From Roseovarius arcticus (GTDB lineage Bacteria > Pseudomonadota > Alphaproteobacteria > Rhodobacterales > Rhodobacteraceae), in assembly GCF_006125015.1 (NCBI RefSeq), contig NZ_SZZN01000001.1, positions 2,914,001-2,978,000 of the forward strand: a stretch of 64,000 bases of DNA. Reading direction: 5' to 3'. Under the pieces are notes generated by a model that was not told the DNA's origin, ran no database searches, and was given only the letters and a program-made list of their open reading frames with translations. Positions 51,871 to 60,156 of this stretch are shown piece by piece. Position 1 is the stretch's first letter. Every line of letters begins with the position of its first letter. Made by a program: the position numbers and the translations under genes.

Positions 51871-52509
51871 TCAATCTACGGGCGGATTGGACCACGTTGA
51901 TGCAGAAAACGGTTGAGAAAGCGCTCGTTTGACCAATCCAAGATGATCCTGACCATAAAACGGTTCTCCATCGACAATATAGGTTGGCGAGCCAAAAATG
52001 TTCTGCTCTCGCGCCCAAATCGAATTTTCTTCCAACTTATCTTGAACCGTTTCCGACGCCGCCTGTTCCATCAGCGCATCCGCATCGTGCCCTAAACCCG
52101 CAGCCATCTTGGCAAGCGTTTGAGGGTTTGAAAGGTCGGCATCGTAGCGCCAATGGGCTTCGAGCAAGGCATGCGCCATCATATCGGTCTTTGTGCCAGT
52201 CTCTTCGAGCGCCAGGATCATGCCGGAGGCGAGGCTGTAATCGGCATCGTGGCATGTCGGTCGGAAATTGATAATTGGAACGTCGCGATACTCTGCCCAT
52301 CTTTCAATTTCGCGCCCGAAGAAATAGTCCACATGCGCCTGCGTTCGCGCACGAAAAGGTTGGCTGCCTTGCGCTTCCACAACTGGAGATAACAGAACCG
52401 GCTTGTGGACCAGGGACACATGATATTCGACGCATAGTTTGCTCAGTTCCGCAGAGCCAAGGTAAGCAAAGGCAGAATGGGCTGAATAGATGTATTCGAT
52501 AATAGGCAA
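51871..52509 (-). CDS. DsbA-like / 2-hydroxychromene-2-carboxylate isomerase family protein
   Basis: About 212 residues, thioredoxin-like fold of the DsbA/HCCA isomerase group: IIEYIYSAHSAFAYLGSAEL (Ser in place of the CXXC pair), LVHKPVLLSPVVEAQGSQPF, MILALEETGTKTDMMAHALL, NIFGSPTYIVDGEPFYGQDH. A TTG at 52509 is the best start; the longer open frame upstream reads into repeat-like sequence and is not plausible. HCCA isomerases use glutathione in aromatic degradation; the real reaction is not known. Confidence 0.8.
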   Translation of the reverse strand: MPIIEYIYSAHSAFAYLGSAELSKLCVEYHVSLVHKPVLLSPVVEAQGSQPFRARTQAHVDYFFGREIERWAEYRDVPIINFRPTCHDADYSLASGMILALEETGTKTDMMAHALLEAHWRYDADLSNPQTLAKMAAGLGHDADALMEQAASETVQDKLEENSIWAREQNIFGSPTYIVDGEPFYGQDHLGLVKRALSQPFSASTWSNPPVD

Positions 52510-52806
52510 AATACCACTATGGGGGATTCTGCATCGAATGCCCAGTATGTTCGGCCCAGAGGCGACATTGCTCAACAATCCTGCCACCGCAACGCAGCTT
52601 TCGTATTGCTCCCATTTTGGCGATTTGCACCTTTTTTTTGGTCTAACGGTCGGCCAGCAACCCCCGCTGACTAATGACCGCGCGACTCTGCGTCCCTGTT
52701 TATCCTGCTCTTTCAAAGCAATTGCCGTTTGCCACAGCCCATGAATTCAGTGACTAAGGTTTAGTGGGTCCCAATTAGATTGAAGTGAGGATCAGGCGGC
52801 TGACCC
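52510..52806. other. Intergenic region with degenerate repeat copy
   Basis: About 300 bp. Read on the minus strand, 52,540-52,625 carries words of the dispersed repeat (CTGCGTTGCGGTGG, CAATGTCGCCTCTGGGC). No gene is recognised. Confidence 0.45.
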
Positions 52807-53430
52807 TCAGGCCTGCAACTGGGTCGCCTGACCCTCGATGAAGGCATAGGAGTGCGTGTTGATATCTCCACTCCAGCGCCAGATCGCGAGAAATCCTTCA
52901 GAACCAGTACAGAAGGCGTGCGGCATTAGGCTGGGGTGATGGATCATGTCACCCTCCCCCCGCATCCGGGTATCATCTCCTGCTGTCCACAACGCTTGCC
53001 CCGCGATAATGACATAGGTCTCGTCAGCATCATGAATATGCAGCGGGTAGTAGCTTTCTGGCCGCATATAAACCAAACCCAGCCTGACATCGGGCGCTGG
53101 GATCGGCCCTTCCGGCCCCAATAGGGTGGCCACGCTAATCATTGCGGCGATACTCTTTTCGGTACTCCTTTCGACGGGATTTGATCCCCAGGGCAGCAAA
53201 TTATGTGCCTTAAGAGCCGCGCGTGCTGCCGGGTGTTCGCTACCAGCCAAGACCGTGCGAATGCCTTCAGCTAGGCAACACGGCCGCACCGGATCAAAGC
53301 TCACCGGCGATGGCGTCACCATGAGTGTCTTTGCCGTATGAGGCCCTTGCGGATCGGCCTCGGCCTCGTAAACTCGTGAGATTGCCTCAAGCATTTCTTG
53401 AAAAAGATCGTTCTGAACCATCGCCCCCAC
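52807..53430 (-). CDS. DMSP-lyase-like cupin (dimethylsulfoniopropionate lyase family)
   Basis: 207 residues. A C-terminal cupin with the metal site YYPLHIHDADETYVIIAG (H-x-H...E-x-Y) and GDMIHHPSLMPHAF, followed by LAIWRWSGDI. This pattern fits the DddQ/DddL-type DMSP lyase family, which makes dimethyl sulfide and acrylate in roseobacters. The N-terminal 70 residues are helical, as in DddQ. Assignment to true DMSP lyase activity is uncertain because the family also contains members of other function. The gene stands alone. Start 53430 or 53421. Confidence 0.68.
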   Translation of the reverse strand: MGAMVQNDLFQEMLEAISRVYEAEADPQGPHTAKTLMVTPSPVSFDPVRPCCLAEGIRTVLAGSEHPAARAALKAHNLLPWGSNPVERSTEKSIAAMISVATLLGPEGPIPAPDVRLGLVYMRPESYYPLHIHDADETYVIIAGQALWTAGDDTRMRGEGDMIHHPSLMPHAFCTGSEGFLAIWRWSGDINTHSYAFIEGQATQLQA

Positions 53431-53745
53431 ACTCCGAAAGACGCGTGAATCTAGGCCGATTTGCGCGCTTCAATCTGCGAGGAATGCGACCGGGTCAGGT
53501 CGCAATTATGCTGTCAGGAATTTTCGCGACATACGCGTTTGGATACCCAACACATTGTCGGGCAGTGGATGAAAGAAAATTGAACTGTTCCAATACCTGA
53601 AGAGCTCTCACCGCCTTCCTGCTGCGGCATTTCTACTAAGGTCACGTTTCCGGGATCGACGCTCTCGGCCCAGAGCGGCCATTTGCTTGGAACCAATCTG
53701 CTGCATTGCAGCTTCCCAAAAGCGGACGTCCTGTAGATGCACCCT
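53431..53745. other. Intergenic region with degenerate repeat copy
   Basis: About 315 bp between the cupin start and the HEPN-like stop. Positions 53,660-53,725 contain GAGCGGCCATTTGCTTGG and CTGCATTGCAGCTTCC, words of the dispersed repeat. No gene is recognised. Confidence 0.45.
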
Positions 53746-54198
53746 CTATTCAAAAATGTCTGACAGCTTGGGGGCTCCGCACAAATCGAGACACGTTCGG
53801 CAAAGTTCGCTGAGGGGACCGTAGACAGGCACTCTTCCCAACTCACTTTCTTCCCCATAGCGAAGACGTCCAGAACCAAGAAGGTCAGAGATAATTTCGA
53901 GAATGCCGCGATCAATGCTGTCGGCATCAGCACCCAATTCAACGCACCTATCTAAGCATGCGATAAGGTTGTGACCAAGCTTTCGCACAATTTTCTCGTC
54001 CTCGCCGTGGTCCAGCAAAAACGCTTTCAGGGATAGCTCTATGGAATGTGCGCACAGAGTCATTACGGGCGGTGGTGCGGCAACCTCATATCCGGGCCAA
54101 AACCCGACCATCTTATCAGCAGCGTCAGCTGCCTCAAAATTCAGTTTTGCCAGATATTTATAGTAGTTTGCTCTTGAGGTTTCGTCCACGGAAAACAC
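53746..54198 (-). CDS. HEPN-like protein, partner of the NACHT-nuclease
   Basis: 150 residues, all helical. The core MTLCAHSIELSLKAFLLDHG followed by KLGHNLIACLDRC fits HEPN-type proteins (..IELxLKAxL..LGHxL..). An Arg three residues before the His (RKLGH) is near the HEPN catalytic pattern, but spacing is shorter than the classical R-x4-6-H, so RNase activity is uncertain. GTG start at 54198 has a very strong GAGGGGAGAG site. It lies 76 bp after the NACHT-nuclease stop on the same strand and may be its effector, antitoxin or sensor. Confidence 0.7.
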   Translation of the reverse strand: MFSVDETSRANYYKYLAKLNFEAADAADKMVGFWPGYEVAAPPPVMTLCAHSIELSLKAFLLDHGEDEKIVRKLGHNLIACLDRCVELGADADSIDRGILEIISDLLGSGRLRYGEESELGRVPVYGPLSELCRTCLDLCGAPKLSDIFE

Positions 54199-54274
54199 CT
54201 CTCTCCCCTCCTCGTGCTACAGTGACAACATATTCTATTCGGTCGACAACGCCTCAGTACCACTATTTGAATGC

Positions 54275-57200
54275 CTACTGTGGCTTCGATACATCCAAGA
54301 CCACTATCTTCGTGGCTGAAGAAAGCTCACGGGGCTGATTTTTGCTCAGGGCTTCTAACATCTCTTCTGCGTCGTTGGGCCGCTCACCGACAGATGGCTT
54401 GGGGATTGTTTTCCCTACTACTGGGCCGTGCCAGATTACCAAATATACGCCCGTCCCATCTGTCCTGTAATTTTCTGAGTACGCCTCCAATTGCTCACTT
54501 GCAGCACTCCAGACATTGGCATGCCACTGTCTCTTGATCTCCACCGGAAGATCAAAGTCGTCGCACGTTAGCAACAGATCAACCCGCGTCTCGTTGGCCA
54601 TCGCCCCTTCCTTGTGAACACGCACTCCATAGTTTTCCAACGGTTGCTCAAGACCATCTAAGAGCCTGTCCCTGCAGTAGTTTTCTATGTGGGGTTTGTC
54701 CCCTTCCCAATACGTCAGATACGTGTCAGTTTGCCCAGTTCGGATCCTAGTTTGGTAAATCTCCAACGCCTCCAAAAACAATATCTGAAGGTCAGACACA
54801 TTCGTCGGCTTACCCGAAAGCAGTACGCTTCGGACATCCCCCAAAGTGGCAGTAGAATGATGCGTCTCAGCAAACGCACGCCGCGCGTTAGCTAGTGCGT
54901 GGAGAACATGGTTTTGATAATCGCCCATGCGTCCAGAGTCTGCGAGGTCTCTGAGTTTGGCAATTGCGTCCTTAGTCTTCCGATCACTGATCAAGTTGAT
55001 GAGACCGTGTATCCAATTGGTAGCGTCCCAGCCGTTGTGTGACCCTGACCATCCGCTGCTCGGTGGGCTCACCACTGGCCACCGAAGTGCAAATCTATCA
55101 ACCAAGAAATGGAGTTGCTCGACACTCAATTGCAACGAAGTATGCTCCTCAGTCCTGCGGTTCGATACGATAGCTTTGAATGCCCATAGGTGCTCATCGC
55201 TATCATCCGCAAACGAAACAAGAGCAGAGTGGAAACGACTGAAATCAAGCGCGAACGCCGCCGCATGCCATGCGCGCCGATGTTCGTCACTTGCCCACTC
55301 GTTTTTTTGGATTCGGGTCTCAACCAAATCTGCTATTTCAGAACGATCAACAAAGCGAACAGCAGCTTTTAGAATGCTCCAGACAGCGCCTTCTGATGCT
55401 TGCTCAAACCGCTCCAGCCACTCGACGGCAAGCTCAGGGAGAACGTCTGCGAACTGTTCTTCCGTCGTCGCTCGATGCAGACCAGAGACGTGTTCCTCTT
55501 TAACTTCCAAGCCTGGCTCAATCGTGTCCTTGAGAAAATTGAGTTTCGTTGCTCTGTCCTTGAACAGCACATCTTCAAGCTTCGGCTGTAGCTTTTCAGA
55601 TGCGTTTCCTGAAAAATGTAGACCCCACCTACATGCTGAAAGAGCACAGAGCAGAACTTCTTTGGGCAAACAAGTCAGTGGCTTGCCCGAAAGGTAGACC
55701 TCCACACATAATGCTAGTGAGATTGTCTCAAGGTGGAATACCTTATTCTCGCGCACCCGCAGATCAGCGCAGTCTCTGACGCTCGGGATGTCACTCCGAT
55801 TTCCGGCTGCTTCAAAGCCTGAAATGACAGAAGAAAGATTCTCTTTCCCAGCCATCTCGGCGATTCTTTCTTTAGGGGACGCGGATTCTTTGAATTCATA
55901 GAAGTGACCGAGCGAGGCCCGTGCTGCGTCGTACAGCGCGCCAAGGTTTTCCCCCTGCTCAATGCTCTTGCGGACCTCCGTGAAACTCGCATGTCTCCTT
56001 TGGGCCTTGAGTTCTCTTTCTTCATTATCCTTTCGTCGATGCTCTCGATGTTCCGCCTCATAGTCGTGCGCGGGTGGACGCAATAAGTCGTCAAGTACCG
56101 GTTGAAGCTCGGGGACCGCTACCGCTTGTTCTTTTGCCAGTTCCATCGCAATCCCATCAAAGTCACGATGAGACTGGGCCCACCGAACGAGGTTCTTCCA
56201 TCGTTCTAGCCAATCCAAAGGTCTGTCATTCGCGGCAATTAGTCTATGCAGGTGATGGACGATGTCGGACTCTCTTAGATGCAGACCGGACGAAAGGTCT
56301 GAGAGTCGAAAAAATGTCATCCAGCCATGGCTATCGTTTTCGGCACTATCTAGGGCGAGTTCCTGGATCTGGCGTCTAATGTCGTCATTTTCGCTGAACC
56401 AAGGCTGCGCGACCTTTTCCCAATCCGATTTCCTGTATGAGTAGCCACTTAGTCGCGAAATCAGCGACCACAATTCTCCTGCCGCTGGTTTTTTGTCGCG
56501 CGATAGGACACGCGGGATGAACTCGAGTAGCCACTCCTCTAGCCCTTTGTGAATGCCCCGCTTGGCTCGGTCAGGATCTTCAGGAATGTCCACGGCAATC
56601 GCCTGTGAGATTTCCATGATTTGTTGGTCGGAGCATTCCCTTGAAATACGAAACCCAACGCCAGCGACATTTGGGTCATCCTCGTTTGAAGTGGCTGCTT
56701 CATAGGCTTTGATGTGAGCAGCTATCTCTTTCCCGGAGAAAAGTGCATGGTTGTGCGAAATGATCTCGTCTAGCGAAATCCTCAGACTCTCAGTAGTTCC
56801 ACTCGCCAACAATTCCTCGGAAAGTGCCTTCCAGTCCGTGGGTTTCGAGCTACTCGCTAAAACGTCAATCGCCGCATGTCTTTCTCTTGGTGTCGCATTC
56901 TCGTTTATAACGATGCCCCTAAGATCATCCGCGACCTCGGCTGCCAAATCGGTTCCCTGAATCGCATCCAAAAGCGTGCATCTCAATTGGTATGATACGT
57001 CAACGTCCGAGACAGCTGCTAAAAACTCTTCCTTTATCGAAATTCGACCAAGACTTCGTCCAAACCGTGTGTACCAGTCCTGACCTCTGAAAAACGGATC
57101 TGTTTCGGACAGCGCCTTGAGTGCATCGAGCAAGGCCTTCACTTCACCGTCGGAGAAACCCGATAGATCGCCATATCTCAAACATCCGTAAGGATCATTT

Positions 57201-58282
57201 CGGATGTTTTGTAGTCTATTCGTTTCGTCTAGCGAAATCGTCCATGCATGGAGCCCTCGAAGTGCAGGAGGCACTTCTCCTGTGCCAAACGTTAGGTAAC
57301 TCATTACTCGTGCAGGTGAGAGTGTTCGCGGATTTGCCCGAAATTCTCGCGCTAGCCAAAGGCCAGCTAAGAATTCAGCAACCGTCCTATGCGCTGGTTC
57401 GACGTTGTCTCTTTCAGCCGTTTTGAAGAGTTTGGTCTTGCAAGCCTGTTCTAAACTTTCCTCTGGATAGGCCTCACTGGCCAATTCTGCAGGTCTATGA
57501 AGAATGGGGGAGACCTGGCCACCCAATGAAATGGCGCGTCCTCCCGACATTAGCAGCTGAACACAAACCCACCCGGCTGCCTCGATGATCTGATCGGGAG
57601 TTGGCCGATCTGCGCCCTTCGCCTGATGGACTACATTGTCTTCGGCTGCCATCGCCTTGCAAGCAGAAAGGAACAGCTCTGTCTTCGTAGTTGGCCAACC
57701 ATGGGTTTGGACCGCCCGAGAGAGCATTTTTAAAGTCTGAGGGTTTCTCAGAAGGTCAGTAGCCTCATTCTCTTCTGCATCTTTCAGGAACTGCTTTGCG
57801 TCCCCATCAAACGAGAAGTTATCGAGCAGCGCCAGGACCTCATCGTCGGAGAGATCGCCCATATGTGCAACTCTTGCCGTCTCACCGAATGCGGTCCTAA
57901 TCCGAGGATCAAAAAGTGCGGACCGCCATTCGTAAGACCTGCAACTTACCAGCCAGTTCCTGTAGCCAAGTCGCTTAATCTCAATAAGTATTTTGGTGAA
58001 TGCCTTCGGAATTTCTTCCGAGGCTACCTCGTCCAATCCATCAATGACCAGAAGCTGATCTTCAAATTCAGGAGTACTGTCAAAGAGGCCACAGACTACA
58101 TCCTCCGCATGTATTTTCTGCCCGTTGAGCTGAAAGGCCATCTCGTTGCAGGCCTCGGTTTTGCCGCCGCCTGGTGCACCCAATAGAACCTTTGGCTGCT
58201 GCAATCGGGCGAAATCCAAGTCGGCCACCGTCGCTTGCGTTCCATCTTCCTTGTCCATTTGAAGAAATCGGTTGATGTACAC
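54275..58282 (-). CDS. NACHT-like NTPase with C-terminal PD-(D/E)XK nuclease-like domain
   Basis: 1,335 residues. The NTPase is at the very N-terminus: Walker A GAPGGGKT (35-42), Walker B LLVIDGLDEV with DGLDE at 81-85, the NACHT hallmark, and sensor WLVSCRSYEW (109-118). Residues about 130-330 look like a winged-helix/arm region (DLSDDEVLALL, VEPAHRTVAEFLAGLWLARE). Residues about 350-1,200 are long helical repeats likely to sense a ligand. The C-terminal 110 residues carry TRVDLLLTCDDFDLPVEIKR: Asp1235, Glu1248 and Lys1250, a PD-(D/E)XK signature. The order is the reverse of Avs proteins, where the nuclease is N-terminal. No exact family is recognised. Probably an abortive-infection defence protein. 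Confidence 0.82.
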   Translation of the reverse strand: MYINRFLQMDKEDGTQATVADLDFARLQQPKVLLGAPGGGKTEACNEMAFQLNGQKIHAEDVVCGLFDSTPEFEDQLLVIDGLDEVASEEIPKAFTKILIEIKRLGYRNWLVSCRSYEWRSALFDPRIRTAFGETARVAHMGDLSDDEVLALLDNFSFDGDAKQFLKDAEENEATDLLRNPQTLKMLSRAVQTHGWPTTKTELFLSACKAMAAEDNVVHQAKGADRPTPDQIIEAAGWVCVQLLMSGGRAISLGGQVSPILHRPAELASEAYPEESLEQACKTKLFKTAERDNVEPAHRTVAEFLAGLWLAREFRANPRTLSPARVMSYLTFGTGEVPPALRGLHAWTISLDETNRLQNIRNDPYGCLRYGDLSGFSDGEVKALLDALKALSETDPFFRGQDWYTRFGRSLGRISIKEEFLAAVSDVDVSYQLRCTLLDAIQGTDLAAEVADDLRGIVINENATPRERHAAIDVLASSSKPTDWKALSEELLASGTTESLRISLDEIISHNHALFSGKEIAAHIKAYEAATSNEDDPNVAGVGFRISRECSDQQIMEISQAIAVDIPEDPDRAKRGIHKGLEEWLLEFIPRVLSRDKKPAAGELWSLISRLSGYSYRKSDWEKVAQPWFSENDDIRRQIQELALDSAENDSHGWMTFFRLSDLSSGLHLRESDIVHHLHRLIAANDRPLDWLERWKNLVRWAQSHRDFDGIAMELAKEQAVAVPELQPVLDDLLRPPAHDYEAEHREHRRKDNEERELKAQRRHASFTEVRKSIEQGENLGALYDAARASLGHFYEFKESASPKERIAEMAGKENLSSVISGFEAAGNRSDIPSVRDCADLRVRENKVFHLETISLALCVEVYLSGKPLTCLPKEVLLCALSACRWGLHFSGNASEKLQPKLEDVLFKDRATKLNFLKDTIEPGLEVKEEHVSGLHRATTEEQFADVLPELAVEWLERFEQASEGAVWSILKAAVRFVDRSEIADLVETRIQKNEWASDEHRRAWHAAAFALDFSRFHSALVSFADDSDEHLWAFKAIVSNRRTEEHTSLQLSVEQLHFLVDRFALRWPVVSPPSSGWSGSHNGWDATNWIHGLINLISDRKTKDAIAKLRDLADSGRMGDYQNHVLHALANARRAFAETHHSTATLGDVRSVLLSGKPTNVSDLQILFLEALEIYQTRIRTGQTDTYLTYWEGDKPHIENYCRDRLLDGLEQPLENYGVRVHKEGAMANETRVDLLLTCDDFDLPVEIKRQWHANVWSAASEQLEAYSENYRTDGTGVYLVIWHGPVVGKTIPKPSVGERPNDAEEMLEALSKNQPRELSSATKIVVLDVSKPQ

Positions 58283-58869
58283 GCGGTCGCTCCTGTCCGT
58301 CCTTGATCACCGTGAGCATTGCCCAATGATGTGCTGACGCCAAGGAGTAAATAGGAACGAAAAACCGCTAACGATCAGGAGCATGCAATATGCAAAGCCG
58401 CTCAATGTCTGCTTTCGTTCATGAATATGGGTGCTCTCGGCATTGCAGCGAACTTCCGCTTCCCGCCCATTCTGTGGAACAACTCCGTGTTGCTGCCGCA
58501 GAAATTGGCCCCTTGATTGGGGGGCAAGCGCCTTTCCTGTCAAGCGTTTCGTATTTGCTGCGGTGCAGGAAAGATCTGGGCCAGTTTGCGGAGGTTTTGG
58601 GCGGTGGCAACGAGTAAAAACTCGTCGTTTGCTCTGTTCGGGCCGTATGCAACATGGCGGGCGAACCTGCCCGGTGCATTCCGTCCCGCAGAACACCGGA
58701 TTACAATAAAGGGACACCGGACAATAGACCCTGAAGGTCTCTAGTATAGCTTCAGCGTAAAAGGCGCCGCGCATGGATCTTAGCTGAGTCGCCAACCCAT
58801 CCAGAAAGGCAGGACCTCTTCCGCAATGATCGGGAGCCGAAGTCGAGGCAAAGGGCTGAGCGTAGGCAG
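58283..58869. other. Intergenic region with repeat words and transposase-like remnant
   Basis: About 590 bp. 58,430-58,520 contains words of the dispersed repeat (GCATTGCAGCGAACTTCCGC, TGCTGCCGCAGAAATTGG). A short coding remnant is described separately. The rest holds nothing recognisable; short frames there lack motifs. Confidence 0.4.
58540..58656 (-). pseudogene. Possible transposase C-terminal remnant
   Basis: On the minus strand a frame reads YGPNRANDEFLLVATAQNLR then KLAQIFPAPQQIRNA and stops. The phrase LLVATAQNLRKLA resembles the C-terminus of DDE transposases (IS1182-like). No DDE residues or terminal inverted repeats are seen, so this is a weak call. Confidence 0.35.
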
Positions 58870-59349
58870 TCATTGGTCATGGCACTCTTTCGCCCTTCTC
58901 TTTTTCTGGGCCCTAGAAATACGCATTCGGCCAGCTTCAGTTTTCGGACCTGTGCTCAGCCCCCCATGCATCCTGCATCTTTTTCGCCCGGGGACGGGCT
59001 TGGCCTGGCACAATGAACCAGTGCGGGTCTTGGCTGCGCAGCTACTGATTTTATTTCCACCAATGGCGCCTCCTTCCTCGGGCGTGGGTTCAGCCAACTC
59101 CCGGGGCCTCTCGATTGTAAGATGCGTGATAAGTCGTTTAAATCGCACCGACCTAAGCACCGTGGAAACATCAAGGAAACCAATTCCAAGCTCTTGCAAA
59201 ATTTGCATTGGCACCTTCGCATAGGCGCTCAGCAAGGTTTTCCGCTCCCAGTAACGGATCGTATCGGGATGCACCTCAATGTGTATCGCCAGTTGTCGGC
59301 GCGAAAACCCAAACATGCGGCGAAGCTCTTTCAGGTCTGAACCGGTCAC
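58870..59349 (-). CDS. HTH protein with HGG-motif C-terminus
   Basis: 159 residues. N-terminal XRE/MerR-like HTH (LKELRRMFGFSRRQLAIHIE, VHPDTIRYWERKTLL) and a C-terminal motif CAAKTRTGSLCQAKPVPGRK then RCRMHGGLSTGPKTEAGRMR, the small Cys/His HGG motif found in many alphaproteobacterial proteins of unknown role, perhaps DNA binding. Residues between are helical. It stands alone between the NACHT-nuclease and the hsd operon. It may regulate one of them. Confidence 0.75.
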   Translation of the reverse strand: MTGSDLKELRRMFGFSRRQLAIHIEVHPDTIRYWERKTLLSAYAKVPMQILQELGIGFLDVSTVLRSVRFKRLITHLTIERPRELAEPTPEEGGAIGGNKISSCAAKTRTGSLCQAKPVPGRKRCRMHGGLSTGPKTEAGRMRISRAQKKRRAKECHDQ

Positions 59350-60156
59350 CTTTTGTCCCTCGCGACATCAAACTCTCACTTTACCATGTAGCCCACCCGG
59401 CGTACAATAATTTGGATAAGTCCCCAATAATTTCCTTGTTTCGCGCAAGCTTAGCTTGGTGGAGCAATATAAAGTCAGCCACTAGTGCGGAGGGCATTTG
59501 TATCGAAAATTTACGCCAGTTTTTCGATGGCATTGTTTCCCTCAACATTCATAGCTTTTCTAACACCCCATGTCGTGCGCGCATGCGGGCGCACGTAGAT
59601 GTTTAGAAAGTCGTCGAAGTGATGCCAACAAGGGGCACTGACGGCCCCGTTCGACTTGCGCCGTTCGCTTGACACAATAGTTCCAGATGCGCCTCGACAA
59701 GGCCTAATGTCCCGTAGATGGCAACCTTGGTGACGCATTCACGGCGAGTGTCAGGGATTGACACATGGCGTTCCAAGACGACTGTGCTAACGCTTGAGAA
59801 AAAGATCAGGGGACGAGGGCTTATTCGGGCGGATAGACACCTCAGGCGGCAGACCGGTAATGCCATGAACATCGCCAACTAGAAGCGGGCTGGATCGTCG
59901 CCCTGAGCGATAGCAGGATTAAAATGGCCCTAGCCGCTATCCGAGCTCGAAGCTTCGCGACCGGTCAACGACTGGCCCTATGCAGTAGATCATCCAGTGC
60001 AAAGCGCAAGATACCATCCCCGCGCGGCCTCTCTCAGCTTGACCTTATTGCCCGCGCGCGAAATGGTGCCTCCGACCATCGATCCCGGATCTTTCACGCA
60101 ATACTTAACCCGCTGTGGCTGGTGTTTATCGATTTACCGTTAATAAGGCTCCCCAG
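59350..60156. other. Intergenic region before the hsd operon
   Basis: About 800 bp. No intact gene is recognised. Positions 59,879-60,060 carry a probable AraC remnant (listed separately). Short minus-strand frames between 59,511 and 59,878 have no known motif. The promoter of the hsd operon should lie near 60,080-60,150 (TTAACCCGC, TAATAAGGCT), but no clear boxes are seen. Confidence 0.45.
59879..60060 (+). pseudogene. Decayed AraC-type regulator fragment
   Basis: The frame reads LEAGWIVALSDSRIKMALAA then IRARS, closely resembling the segment before the HTH of cupin-AraC regulators (GW..AL.D.RI..ALAAIH). The following sequence, RLALCSRSSSAKR and GLSQLDLIARAR, looks like a worn-out HTH. No start or full cupin domain is seen, so it is a degraded remnant. 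Confidence 0.35.

Noticed and set aside
52510..52716. N-terminal extension of the HCCA-isomerase-like gene (about 69 residues)
   Set aside because: The extension reads through repeat-like intergenic sequence; the thioredoxin-fold N-terminus begins at the TTG at 52,509.
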